Translations under genes and position numbers: made by a program
The notes under the pieces: generated by a model
What the model was told of the DNA's origin: nothing
What the model saw: only the letters and a program-made list of their open reading frames with translations
Databases searched by the model: none
Source: Actinomadura hibisca NBRC 15177
Lineage (GTDB): Bacteria; Actinomycetota; Actinomycetes; Streptosporangiales; Streptosporangiaceae
NCBI RefSeq assembly: GCF_001552635.1
Contig: NZ_BCRO01000054.1
Span: 41,284 to 105,283 of the forward strand
Length of the DNA stretch: 64,000 bases
Direction: 5' to 3'
Part shown: piece after piece, positions 22,847 through 31,346 of the stretch
How positions within the stretch are numbered: the stretch's first letter is position 1
Layout: each line of letters starts with the position of its first letter

Positions 22847-24508
22847 ATGACACAACCGTGGGCGCGGGTCCCCCTCGGCCCGGAAGCGGCCCGCTGGCGG
22901 ACCGGGGGCACCGAGCGGCTGGTCCTGGCCGTCGTCCACAACGTCACCTCCCTGACCCGGCTGCTCGACACCCTCGCCGCCGTCGAGGGCGACCCGCGGG
23001 TGCAGGTGCTGTTCACCTGGACGCGCTCCTCGCCCTTCACCCATGACGTGGAACGTTTTCTGGCCGACATCGGCGCGCTGACCATTCCTTGGGAACAGGC
23101 CGTCGCCAGCGAATTCGACCTGGCTGTCAGTGGGAGTTACGGCGGCGAGTTGGAACAATTAAAAGCGCCATTGCTGACCGTTTCCCACGGTGTGGGATAT
23201 AACAAAATTCTGGCCAGGAACCAGGACCCGGGAATCTTCGGCCTTTCTCCCGACTGGTTGCTGCATGAAGGCCGCCTGATCCCCACTTCGCTGATCCTTT
23301 CCCATCCGGAACAGCTCGACCGCCTGGCACGCGACTGTCCGCAAGGTCTCCCGGCGGCCGTCATTGCAGGCGATCCCTGTTTCGACCGCATGCTCGCCGG
23401 TGTCTCCCACCGGGCGCGGTACCGTCGCTCGTTCGGTGTCCTGCCCCGCCAGAAGCTGGTCTTCGTCACCTCCACCTGGGGGCCGGACTCGCTGTTCGCC
23501 CAGCACGCGGAGCTATTACCGCGACTGCTCGCCGAGCTGCCCCTCGATGACTACCGCGTCGTGGCCGCGCTCCATCCCAACGTCTGGCACGGTCACGGCC
23601 CTTGGCAGGTGCGGGCGTGGCTCGCGCCGAGCCTGCGGGCCGGGCTGACGCTGCTGCCGCCGCGCGACGGCTGGCGCGCCGCCCTGGTGGCCACGGATCT
23701 GGTCATCGGCGACCACGGCTCGGTCACCTTCTACGGGGCCGCGCTCGACCGCCCCGTCCTGATGCCGGGCTTCCCGCACCACGCCGTCGATCCCTCCTCC
23801 CCCGTCGGGCTGCTGGGCGCGGCGGCTCCCGCGCTGGCCGCCGACCGTCCGCTGCTCCCCCAGGTCAGGCGGGCGCTGGCTGACCACCGGGCCGGGCGGT
23901 ACAGCGAGATCACCCGTTCCGTCACCGCAGCGCCCGGCAAGGCCACCGCGCTGCTCAGGGCGGAGATGTACCGGTTGATGAAGCTGCCCGAGACCGGACC
24001 GCCGCCCGCCGTCCACCGGGTGCCGCTTCCCGGCCCCGAGGCGCAGGCGGAGACGGTCACGACGGTCCTGGTCGCGGCGCGCCGGGAGGGCGACGTGCTG
24101 ACCGTCGAACGTTTCCCGGCCGCGCTCGGCCTGAACCGGCCGGGCTTCGCCGACGGCCGCCACGTCTGCGCCGACGAGTCAGAGCCCGAGCAGCGCCTGC
24201 TGGAACTCGCCGACATCATCCACGGCCCCGCCGCCACCGACCATGCTGCGGCCGTCCGCTGGCTCGACGACACCATGGCGAACTATCCGGGCTGCTTCGT
24301 CGCGGCGGTCCCGACCGGACCGCACGAATGCCTGGTCCAGGCTCGCGGCGGCCGTGCCGTACGTTGCGTGACCGACCAGCCCGCGCTGGCGGCGTCGCTG
24401 GTCTACGACTGGCTGGCGCAGGAACGCGGGCTGGAGACGCTTCCGGCGGACCAGACCGTGGTCGCCGGTCCCACGCGGCACCGGTTGCGGTTCGTCACGG
24501 GGAGTTGA
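22847..24508 (+). CDS. TagF/CDP-glycerol-transferase-like GT-B protein (module copy 2)
   Basis: A 553-residue paralogue of 18458-20107. Landmarks: LLTVSHGVGYNKI (about 104-116), VTSTWGPDSLF, ALHPNVWHGHGP and VIGDHGSVTFYGAALDRPVL, all in the order of a GT-B fold with a TagF-like nucleotide site. It keeps the GDHGS His lost in copy 1. The segment coding for the HGVGYNK loop (about 23140-23240) is locally A+T-rich. The C-terminal 150 residues form an extra domain shared with copy 1. The biochemical role is unknown; a polyol-phosphate or sugar transferase acting on an envelope or nucleotide-linked substrate is inferred. The 3' end overlaps the convergent STAND gene by 14 bases. Confidence 0.65.
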   Translation: MTQPWARVPLGPEAARWRTGGTERLVLAVVHNVTSLTRLLDTLAAVEGDPRVQVLFTWTRSSPFTHDVERFLADIGALTIPWEQAVASEFDLAVSGSYGGELEQLKAPLLTVSHGVGYNKILARNQDPGIFGLSPDWLLHEGRLIPTSLILSHPEQLDRLARDCPQGLPAAVIAGDPCFDRMLAGVSHRARYRRSFGVLPRQKLVFVTSTWGPDSLFAQHAELLPRLLAELPLDDYRVVAALHPNVWHGHGPWQVRAWLAPSLRAGLTLLPPRDGWRAALVATDLVIGDHGSVTFYGAALDRPVLMPGFPHHAVDPSSPVGLLGAAAPALAADRPLLPQVRRALADHRAGRYSEITRSVTAAPGKATALLRAEMYRLMKLPETGPPPAVHRVPLPGPEAQAETVTTVLVAARREGDVLTVERFPAALGLNRPGFADGRHVCADESEPEQRLLELADIIHGPAATDHAAAVRWLDDTMANYPGCFVAAVPTGPHECLVQARGGRAVRCVTDQPALAASLVYDWLAQERGLETLPADQTVVAGPTRHRLRFVTGS

Positions 24509-26627
24509 GCGCCGCGAGCCGGTCGCGCACCCGGGCCGCGCCGGCGTCGTTCCGTGCCTCCAGGAGCGCCAGCGCCTGTTCCAGGTAGGTGACGGCCGCT
24601 CGGGAGTCGCCAGCGTGTTCGGTCACCACGCCCAAGGTCTCCAGGGCGACGATCCGCTCCTTCTCGTCGCTCTCGGTGGACAGCAGCGCCACCGCCTGGT
24701 CGAGAACGTCCCACGCCTGCTCGTAGTCCCCCGCGCGATACAGCACCTGGCCCAGGTTGATGAGCGACTTGCCCCCGTTGTAGCCGTCGTCCAACGCGGC
24801 GAACATGCGCCGGGCGCGCCGCAGCGGCCGCTCGGCCTCGGCGTGCCGCTCGACCGCGCTCAGGGCGCGTCCCAGATGCCGCCAGGCCAGCGCGCTCGCC
24901 CGGTCGTCGTCCTCCGCCGCCGACAGGTTCAGCCGCAGGTTCTCGTTGAGGAACTCGACGGCCTTCGCGGCGGCCTCGGGATCGGTCGCCGCCAGTTCCG
25001 GCAGGCGCTCCGCGCCGGACGCCTCCAGCATCAACAATCCGAGGGACTCCACGGCGGTGGCCTCGCCGCGGTGATGCCCGATCGCGCGGTCCGCGCGCAA
25101 GGCCGCCTCGAACTGCTCCACCGCCTCGGCGGTCCGCTCCATCGCGAGGTATCCGAACCCGAGCTGGCAGTGCATCCGGCCGACGAACCGGGGATCGGTC
25201 GCCTGCGGTGCGGCCGCGACGCCCGCCTGATGGATCTCGATCCAGTGGTCGTAGGCGCGGCCTTTCAGGCACCAGGCCCACTGCGCCTCGACGAGCTGGA
25301 CCACCAGGTCGTTCCAGGAGCGCTCGGCCGCGAGGCGCACCGCCGCGCGCAGCGCCGCGTGGTCGTCCTCCAGGCGGCGGAACGCGGCGTCCTGCTCCAG
25401 CGCCGGATCGCCGTCCGCGAAGTCGTCGTAGACCGGGCCGAGCCGCCAACGTTTCGGCAGCAGCGCGTGATCGGCCTCGGCGGCCCTGCGCAGGTACCAG
25501 ACGACGGCCTCGTGCTGGGCCGCCCGCAGTTCCTCGGCCGAGGCCAGTTCACGGACGTGCTCCAGCACCAGGTCGTGGAGGCGGTGGCGGCCGTCGGGGA
25601 GGCGTTCGAGCAGGCCGGCCGAGACGAGTTCGTCCAGCGCGTCCGCAGGTTCCCGGCCGTACAGCGCTTCGGCGAGTCCGGCGGGGACGACCTGGCCGAA
25701 CAGGGCGCCGAAGCTCCGGTAGAGGGCGGCGGCGGACGGGGACAGCGTGCGATAGCCGGCATTCAGGGCAGCGAACACGTGGGAGGGGCTTCCCGGTTGG
25801 GCGGCGGGCAACCCCATCGCCTCCTGGCTCATCAGGTCCGTGGTCCGGGCGAGGCCGTCCCGGCGGGTGATCCGCCGGGCGGCCGAGCAGAGCGCCAGCG
25901 GCGAGCCCCCGGCCAGCCGCACGAGGGTCTCCAGCTCCGGCGGCGGCACCGGCGCGACCCGGTCACCGGCCATCCGCCGGACGAGCAGGCCCGCGTGCGC
26001 GTCGTCCAGCGGCTCGACCATGAGCTCGACGGCGTTGTACAGGTTCGCCGGGCAGGTCCGCGCGGTGACGAGCAGGACGCTGCCCGCGCCGCCCGGGACC
26101 AGCGGCCGCACCTGCGCGGCGACCGTGACGTTGTCGAGCAGGACGATGGCGGGCGACGCGCTGGTGAGCGTCCGGAACAGGCCGCTCAGCTCGCCGGTCC
26201 CGGCGGGCAGGGCGGCGGGGTCCTCCCCGAGCGCCCGCAGGAACCCGCCCAGCACGTCGACGGCGGTGCGCGGGCCCCCTTCGGCCATGTCGGCGTACAG
26301 GTGCGGGCCCGGGACCTCGTCGGCGACCGAGTGCACCCAGCGGGCCATCAGCTCGCTCTTGCCGATGCCGCCGGGCCCGGTGCACACCACCACCAGCGGC
26401 AGCCCGGCGTCGCGCGCGAGCCGCCACGCGTCGGTCAGGTCCCGCAGGTGGTGCTCGCGGTTCAGGAAGTAGACGCTGGGGGCGGGGACCTGCCGGGGGA
26501 CCGGCCTGTCCGGGCGCGCGGCGTGCTGGTGGACGCCGCCGTTGATCGTGATGTTCTGGCCGACCAGCGCCATGTCGATCCGGTCCGCGTTCACCTCGCT
26601 GGACCGTCCACCTTCAGGAAGCCCCAT
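24495..26627 (-). CDS. NB-ARC/STAND NTPase with TPR repeats (module copy 2)
   Basis: A 710-residue NLR-like protein. The N-terminal tail contains LVGQNITINGGVHQH (about 21-35), an amyloid/RHIM-like motif context. The NTPase follows: Walker A TGPGGIGKSE (about 83-92), Walker B AIVLLDNV, LLVTART sensor and GGSPLAL, as in NB-ARC proteins. A winged helix (YRSFGALFGQVVP) and TPR repeats follow (AVEQFEAALRADRAIG, KSLINLGQVLYRAG, AVTYLEQALALLEARN). The start at 26627 has GGAGGGGG upstream; a longer frame to 26771 has Arg/Pro-rich non-native sequence. It is organised exactly like copy 1, facing the second GT-B gene tail to tail. Confidence 0.82.
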   Translation of the reverse strand: MGLPEGGRSSEVNADRIDMALVGQNITINGGVHQHAARPDRPVPRQVPAPSVYFLNREHHLRDLTDAWRLARDAGLPLVVVCTGPGGIGKSELMARWVHSVADEVPGPHLYADMAEGGPRTAVDVLGGFLRALGEDPAALPAGTGELSGLFRTLTSASPAIVLLDNVTVAAQVRPLVPGGAGSVLLVTARTCPANLYNAVELMVEPLDDAHAGLLVRRMAGDRVAPVPPPELETLVRLAGGSPLALCSAARRITRRDGLARTTDLMSQEAMGLPAAQPGSPSHVFAALNAGYRTLSPSAAALYRSFGALFGQVVPAGLAEALYGREPADALDELVSAGLLERLPDGRHRLHDLVLEHVRELASAEELRAAQHEAVVWYLRRAAEADHALLPKRWRLGPVYDDFADGDPALEQDAAFRRLEDDHAALRAAVRLAAERSWNDLVVQLVEAQWAWCLKGRAYDHWIEIHQAGVAAAPQATDPRFVGRMHCQLGFGYLAMERTAEAVEQFEAALRADRAIGHHRGEATAVESLGLLMLEASGAERLPELAATDPEAAAKAVEFLNENLRLNLSAAEDDDRASALAWRHLGRALSAVERHAEAERPLRRARRMFAALDDGYNGGKSLINLGQVLYRAGDYEQAWDVLDQAVALLSTESDEKERIVALETLGVVTEHAGDSRAAVTYLEQALALLEARNDAGAARVRDRLAALNSP

Positions 26628-26855
26628 CGGTCCCCCTCCGGGCCGGCACCGGCCGAGCGAACACGTCCGGAAACCATAGCGCGAGCGCCCGTGCGGGCGA
26701 AGCTCCCGAAGGCCCGCGGGGCACCGGACGAGGTTCCGGAGCACTGGCGCGGAGCGTGCCAGATCGACCATTGCGGCGGGGGATCTTTTGGGTGATCATG
26801 GACGCGTTGTCGCGGCCCACCGGTTCCCGCACGTTCGGGGAGAGGACGCATTGTC

Positions 26856-27389
26856 GTGATATTCGCTGTTGCGGGGCTGGTCCTGGTCGGTGTCGTCGGG
26901 GTGCTGAACCTCGCGCTCCTGCTGGTCGTGCTCCGCCGGTGGCGGCAGCTGGAGGCCGCCGGCGGCCCCGCCACCACCGGCGTCCGGATGATCGACCGGA
27001 TCCCGGAGTTCTCGGCCCGCGCCCTGGACGGCAGCACCGTGACGGAGCGGACCCTGCTCGGGAAGGAGACCCTGGTCGGCTTCTTCTCCCTCACGTGCAG
27101 CGCCTGCGTGGACGCCGTGCCCATCTTCGCCGGGCACGCCGCGCACCTGCGGGCCGCCGGGGGCACCTCCCTGGCGATCGTGCACGGGGACGACGCCGCC
27201 GCCAGCGAGCTGGCCGCGATGCTCGGCGACGCGATGGACATCGTGATCGCCGAGGACGCCAAGGCCGAGCTGTCGCGGCGGTACGGCGCCAAGCACTACC
27301 CGACCTACGCCTGGTACGGCCCCGACGGCCTGGTCACCTCGGCGGGCGTGGGCGTCGCCGCCCTGCGCACCGAGCTGGCCGTCCCCTGA
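26856..27389 (+). CDS. Membrane-anchored thioredoxin-like (TlpA/MauD-type) protein 1
   Basis: A 177-residue protein with an N-terminal transmembrane helix (about 3-27) followed by an extracytoplasmic redoxin fold with the active-site CSAC at Cys81-Cys84 (FFSLTCSACVDAVPIF) and a cis-Pro region (KHYPTYAWYG). MauD-type proteins handle disulfides in secreted substrates. It heads an operon with a Cys-rich peptide, a MauE-like protein, a second redoxin, an exporter and a peptidase. GTG start at 26856 with AGAGGA upstream. A 111-base gap separates it from the peptide gene. Confidence 0.85.
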   Translation: MIFAVAGLVLVGVVGVLNLALLLVVLRRWRQLEAAGGPATTGVRMIDRIPEFSARALDGSTVTERTLLGKETLVGFFSLTCSACVDAVPIFAGHAAHLRAAGGTSLAIVHGDDAAASELAAMLGDAMDIVIAEDAKAELSRRYGAKHYPTYAWYGPDGLVTSAGVGVAALRTELAVP

Positions 27390-27500
27390 CACCCTCCCCA
27401 CCCCCCTAGGCCCCGTACGGCCCGGCCGCCGAGTTCGACCCCTTTCTCGGCGGCGCTCGGACCGTGCGCGGAAACAGTTCACCCCCCACAAGGAGAGACC

Positions 27501-27704
27501 ATGCTCCAGAGCGTGACCCGGCGCGTCACCCGCGCCGTCGAAGTGCTGCTGCCCAAGGCCACCGCCGACGCGGGCTGCCCGCCGGACTCGTACATGCAGT
27601 ACAAGATCATCAGCGGGTACTGCTTCGGCCGCACCTGTTCCACCAACGGCGCCTGCAAGACCTACTGCGGCCCCTGGTACAGCTACAACAACAACTACTG
27701 CTGA
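27501..27704 (+). CDS. Cysteine-rich peptide precursor
   Basis: A 67-residue peptide with a strong ribosome site (AAGGAGAGACC) before the ATG. Residues 1-24 form a basic, amphipathic leader (VTRRVTRAVEVLLPKATADA) without the hydrophobic core of a Sec signal. Residues 25-67 carry Cys26, 41, 46, 52, 56 and 67, enough for three disulfides, plus seven Tyr, one Trp and an Asn-Asn-Asn stretch. The ADA-GC boundary fits the -3/-1 rule, so cleavage after Ala24 would give a 43-residue mature peptide (inference). No lanthionine or other RiPP-modifying enzyme is encoded nearby; the neighbours handle disulfides, export and cleavage. A hairpin follows directly. Confidence 0.75.
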   Translation: MLQSVTRRVTRAVEVLLPKATADAGCPPDSYMQYKIISGYCFGRTCSTNGACKTYCGPWYSYNNNYC

Positions 27705-27712
27705 TGAGCCGA

Positions 27713-27739
27713 GTGGCCGCCCTCGACGAGGGCGGCCAC
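27713..27739 (+). terminator. Hairpin after the peptide gene (partial terminator or attenuator)
   Basis: A 12-bp perfect stem, GTGGCCGCCCTC / GAGGGCGGCCAC, with the loop GAC, nine bases past the peptide stop. Within an operon this would reduce read-through and keep peptide mRNA in excess over the maturation genes, a common arrangement for peptide precursors. Confidence 0.6.
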
Positions 27740-27819
27740 GCCCCGCCCGGCGCTCCCGGACGCGCGCCCGCCCCACCACGGCGGCCGCGCGTTCACGCAC
27801 CACTCCCCCTGGAGCTCCC

Positions 27820-28359
27820 GTGCTGTACGTGTCGTTCGCCTGCCGCCTCACCCTGGCGGCGGTGATGGTGCTGGCGGCGGTGGCCAAGCTGCGCTCACCG
27901 GGCGCCTTCGCCGCCTCCCTGAAGGACTTCGACTTCATCCCGGCGCGCCTGCGCCGCCCTCTGGCCGTGCTGGTCTCGGCCGTCGAGCTGGTCGTCGCGC
28001 TGCTGCTGGCCGTGCCCGCCACCGTCACCGCCGGTTTCCTCGTCGCCGCGCTGTTCTGCTGCGCCTTGACGGCCGTCCCGGTCCTCGTCGTGGCCCGGGG
28101 GCAGCAGGTGACGTGCGCCTGCTTCGGCGCGAGTGAGACGCCCATGGGCGGCTGGCATATCGCCCGCAACGCGACGCTGCTGGCGGCGGCGGTCCTGGGC
28201 TCGGCCGTGGCGCTGACCGTCGGCGACGGCGTTCCCGGCGAGATGGCCGGGATCGTGCTGGCCGTCGTCTCGGCGGGCGTGCTCACCGCTCTGACCGTCT
28301 TCGTCGACGACATCGCCGCGCTCTTCCGGTCCCCGGTCGCCGGGGACCTCGGCCGCTGA
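27820..28359 (+). CDS. MauE/DoxX-like redox membrane protein
   Basis: A 179-residue protein with four or more membrane helices (about 6-24, 47-65, 70-92, 118-136 and 143-163). The paired cysteines Cys99 and Cys101 in VTCACFG are the hallmark of the MauE family. In methylamine dehydrogenase maturation, MauE and MauD are needed to form disulfides in the small subunit; here the substrate is probably the Cys-rich peptide. A VKOR/DsbB-like role recycling the two thioredoxins is inferred. GTG at 27820 with GGAG upstream. Confidence 0.82.
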   Translation: MLYVSFACRLTLAAVMVLAAVAKLRSPGAFAASLKDFDFIPARLRRPLAVLVSAVELVVALLLAVPATVTAGFLVAALFCCALTAVPVLVVARGQQVTCACFGASETPMGGWHIARNATLLAAAVLGSAVALTVGDGVPGEMAGIVLAVVSAGVLTALTVFVDDIAALFRSPVAGDLGR

Positions 28360-28384
28360 GACGCCGGAGCCGGAAAGGACATCC

Positions 28385-28951
28385 GTGGAATTCCTCGTCG
28401 CCGGGCTCGTCCTGGTCGCGGCGCTCACCGCGCTGAACCTCGTGCTGACCCTGGCGGTGACGCGCCGCTGGCGCGCCCGTGTCAGCGCCCCGCCCGCCGA
28501 CCACCTGCACGGGCCCGGTGCCGAACCGGACCTCGGCATCGCGCCCGGCCACCGGATGCCCGAGTTCACCGCGACCGCCGCCGACGGCGCGATCGTCACC
28601 AGGGACGACCTGGCCGGACGGCCCGCGCTCGTCGGCTTCCTGTCGCTGGACTGCTCGGCCTGCGACGCCAGCGTGCCGGAGTTCGCCGAGCACGCGCGCC
28701 GGGTGCGGGACGGCGGCGGCCGGGTGCTGGCCACCGTCGTCGGCATCGACGCCGCCGACAGCGAACTGGTCGCCCGGCTCGCCGACGTCGCGGACCACGT
28801 GGTGCCCGAGTTCCTCGACGCGCCCGTCAGCAACGCCTTCGGAGCCCTCCTCTACCCCGGGTTCGCCCACTACGGCCCCGACGGCGTCGCCACCGCCGCA
28901 GGCGTCGGCCCGCAGGGGCTGGGCGAGACCGCACGGCCTGCGGTGCCGTGA
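28385..28951 (+). CDS. Membrane-anchored thioredoxin-like (TlpA/MauD-type) protein 2
   Basis: A 188-residue paralogue of the protein at 26856. It has an N-terminal helix (about 4-26), a redoxin domain with CSAC at Cys90-Cys93 (FLSLDCSACDASVPEF), and YPGFAHYGPDGV near the cis-Pro position. Having two similar redoxins suggests an oxidant/isomerase pair, needed when three disulfides must be matched correctly (inference). The GTG at 28385 has GGAAAGGA before it. Its stop overlaps the start of the ABC exporter gene (GTGA). Confidence 0.83.
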   Translation: MEFLVAGLVLVAALTALNLVLTLAVTRRWRARVSAPPADHLHGPGAEPDLGIAPGHRMPEFTATAADGAIVTRDDLAGRPALVGFLSLDCSACDASVPEFAEHARRVRDGGGRVLATVVGIDAADSELVARLADVADHVVPEFLDAPVSNAFGALLYPGFAHYGPDGVATAAGVGPQGLGETARPAVP

Positions 28952-30828
28952 GCGGCGACGACGTGACGGAGCCCAAGGTCTCCGTCGTCCGCGGCATGAA
29001 GGCCGCCTACGCCCTCGCCTGGCGCGCCTGCCCCGGCATGGTGCTGCTCCAGGTCGGCATGGCGGTGGTCGGCGGCGTCGCGCCGGTCGCCACCGCCTGG
29101 CTGACCAAGATCGCGATCGACGAGCTGACCACCGCGCGTCCGCACACCGGGACGCTGGTGTGGGTCGCCGCCGGGATCGGCGCGCTGGGCATCGCGATGG
29201 CCGCCTCGGGGGCCGTCACCACCTACGCGCAGGGACGCGCCCGGCGCGCCCTCGGCCTGCTGTCCCAGGACCGGCTGTTCACGGCCGTCAACCGGATGAA
29301 GGGCCTGGCGCGGCTGGAGGAGCCGCGCTTCCACGACCGGCTGCGGCTGGCCCAGCAGTCCGCCGAGCAGGCCCCGGACCAGCTCGTCCAGATGGGCCTG
29401 TCCACCTTGCAGGGCGCGCTCGGCGTCGTCGGGTTCCTGGCCGCGCTGATCGCGATCAACCCGGTCATGGCGGCCGCCGCGCTGGCCGCCGCCACCCCTG
29501 CGATGGTCGCCCACCTGGCGCTCAGCAAGCGGCGGGCCGGGCTGATGTGGCGGGTCAGCCCGGGGATGCGGCGCAAGCTCTTCTACCAGATGTTGCTGAC
29601 CGACCTCCAGGCCGCCAAGGAGGTCCGCCTGTTCGGCCTGGGCGGCTTCCTGCACGGCCGGATGCTCACCGAGCTGCGCGCGGCCAACGACGCCGAGGAC
29701 CGGCTGGAGCGCAGCGTCGTGCGCGTCCAGGTGCTGCTCGCCGTGCTCGGGGCGTTGCTGGCGGCCGGGGGGTTGTTGTGGGCGGTGCACGCCGCCGCCG
29801 ACAAGACGATCAGCATCGGCGACGTGTCGGTGTTCATCGGCGCGCTGGCCGGGCTCCAGTCCGGGCTCGGCGCGCTGGTGCTCGGCATCGCGATGGGGCA
29901 TCAGTCGTCGCTGGTCTTCCACCACTACCTGACGGTGGTCGGGGCCGACGACGACCTCGCCGCGCCCCCGCAGCCCCGGGAACTCGCCCCGCTCGCCCAC
30001 GCCATCGAGCTGCGCGACGTCTGGTTCCGCTACAGCGAGGACGCGCCGTGGGTGCTGCGCGGGCTGGACCTCACCATCCCGCACGGCACCAGCCTGGCCG
30101 TGGTCGGGCTCAACGGCGCGGGCAAGAGCACGCTCGTCAAGCTGCTGTGCCGCTTCTACGACCCGGAGCGCGGCGCGGTGTTGTGGGACGGGGTGGACAT
30201 CCGCGACATTCCCGTGGAGGAGCTGCGCCAGCGGATCGGCGCGGTGTTCCAGGACTACATGGACTACGACCTCACCGCCGCCGAGAACATCGGGCTCGGG
30301 GATCTGGACGCGATCGGCGACCAGGACCGCATCCGGGCCGCCGCCGAGCGCGCCGGGGTGCACGAGACCGTCGAGCGGCTGCCCGCCGGTTACCGGACGA
30401 TGCTGAGCAGGCTGTTCCACGCCGGGGACGAGGAGGACGGCGACGAGGAGGCCGCGCAGGCCAACGGCGTCCACCTGTCCGGCGGGCAGTGGCAGCGCCT
30501 GGCGCTGGCGCGCGGGCTGATGCGCCAGGGCCGCGACCTGATGATCCTGGACGAGCCCAGCTCCGGCCTCGACGCCGAGGCCGAGGCGGCGGTGCACGAC
30601 CGGCTGCGGGAGTTGCGCGCGGGCTCCACCAGCGTGCTGGTCTCCCACCGGCTCAGCGCCGTCCGCCACGCCGACCGGATCGTCGTCGTGCAGGACGGCC
30701 GGATCCTGGAAAGCGGCGACCACGCCTCGCTGCTCGCGGCCCCGGACGGCGTCTACGCGCGGCTCTTCCGCAGCCAGGCGGAGGGATACCAGGAGGAATC
30801 GGCGGGTGAGACGGTGACCGCCGGATGA
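28948..30828 (+). CDS. ABC exporter (fused membrane and ATPase domains)
   Basis: A 626-residue half-transporter. Six membrane helices lie in residues about 25-325. The ATPase domain (about 345-610) has Walker A LNGAGKST, Q-loop FQDYMDYDLTAAENIGLG, signature LSGGQWQRL, Walker B LMILDEPSSG and the switch VSHRLSA. An acidic insertion (DEEDGDEEA) just before the signature is unusual. No N-terminal C39 peptidase is fused, so leader removal falls to the separate S26 peptidase encoded next. The gene overlaps its neighbours on both sides by four bases, so it belongs firmly to this operon. Substrate by context: the Cys-rich peptide. Confidence 0.88.
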   Translation: MSGDDVTEPKVSVVRGMKAAYALAWRACPGMVLLQVGMAVVGGVAPVATAWLTKIAIDELTTARPHTGTLVWVAAGIGALGIAMAASGAVTTYAQGRARRALGLLSQDRLFTAVNRMKGLARLEEPRFHDRLRLAQQSAEQAPDQLVQMGLSTLQGALGVVGFLAALIAINPVMAAAALAAATPAMVAHLALSKRRAGLMWRVSPGMRRKLFYQMLLTDLQAAKEVRLFGLGGFLHGRMLTELRAANDAEDRLERSVVRVQVLLAVLGALLAAGGLLWAVHAAADKTISIGDVSVFIGALAGLQSGLGALVLGIAMGHQSSLVFHHYLTVVGADDDLAAPPQPRELAPLAHAIELRDVWFRYSEDAPWVLRGLDLTIPHGTSLAVVGLNGAGKSTLVKLLCRFYDPERGAVLWDGVDIRDIPVEELRQRIGAVFQDYMDYDLTAAENIGLGDLDAIGDQDRIRAAAERAGVHETVERLPAGYRTMLSRLFHAGDEEDGDEEAAQANGVHLSGGQWQRLALARGLMRQGRDLMILDEPSSGLDAEAEAAVHDRLRELRAGSTSVLVSHRLSAVRHADRIVVVQDGRILESGDHASLLAAPDGVYARLFRSQAEGYQEESAGETVTAG

Positions 30829-31295
30829 GCCAGGCGCTGGGCTGGGCCGTCGCGGCGGCGCTGCCGGTCGGTGCCGCGCTGGCGGCCCGGCTGCTGCTGT
30901 CCACCGTCACCGTGCGGGGCGGCAGCATGACCCCGACGCTGGACCACGGCGACGTGCTGCTGGTGCTGCGCCACCGCCGCCGGGTCCGGCCCGGCCGGAT
31001 CGTGGTCGTCCAGCGGCCCGACCCGCAGGCGGGCTGGGACGGGCCCGTCGATCTCTCCGGGGCCGCCGGGTGGTACGTCAAACGAGTCGTCGCGAGGGCC
31101 GGAGACCCCATGCCGGACTGGGTGACCGGAGACCAGCCCGACCGCGTGCCGCCGGGCATGCTGGTGCTGCGCGGCGACCACCCCCGCTCGGAGGACTCCA
31201 AGCAGTGGGGCCCGTGCCCGGCGGACCGGATGTACGGGGTGGTGCTGCGGCGGCTGAGCGCCGCAGGCGAGCAGGCCGTCTCCGCGGTCGGCTGA
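30825..31295 (+). CDS. S26 family signal peptidase
   Basis: A 156-residue membrane peptidase with one N-terminal helix (about 5-25), nucleophile Ser34 in RGGSMTPTL, general base Lys86 in YVKRVVA, and the C-terminal box GDHPRSEDSKQWG. This is the complete catalytic set of type I signal peptidases. The ATG overlaps the exporter stop (ATGA). Because housekeeping signal peptidases are normally encoded elsewhere, this one is probably dedicated to cleaving the peptide leader after Ala24 (inference). The operon ends at the strong hairpin that follows. Confidence 0.88.
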   Translation: MSQALGWAVAAALPVGAALAARLLLSTVTVRGGSMTPTLDHGDVLLVLRHRRRVRPGRIVVVQRPDPQAGWDGPVDLSGAAGWYVKRVVARAGDPMPDWVTGDQPDRVPPGMLVLRGDHPRSEDSKQWGPCPADRMYGVVLRRLSAAGEQAVSAVG

Positions 31296-31304
31296 GAACG
31301 TGAC

Positions 31305-31337
31305 GATGGGGGCCTGCGGGATCCGCAGGCCCCCATC
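31305..31337. terminator. Bidirectional terminator between peptide operon and LGFP gene
   Basis: Perfect 15-bp stem (GATGGGGGCCTGCGG at 31305-31319 and its complement at 31323-31337) with a three-base loop, placed between two convergent genes. Confidence 0.85.
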
Positions 31338-31346
31338 ACCTTCCGG

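Noticed and set aside
27501..27704. A lanthipeptide, sactipeptide or lasso peptide precursor
   Set aside because: No lanthionine synthetase, radical SAM, cyclase or C39 peptidase is encoded nearby; the neighbours indicate disulfide chemistry.
27820..28951. A methylamine dehydrogenase (mau) cluster
   Set aside because: MauE- and MauD-like genes are present, but there is no large subunit, no MauG and no light chain of the expected length or tryptophan pattern.
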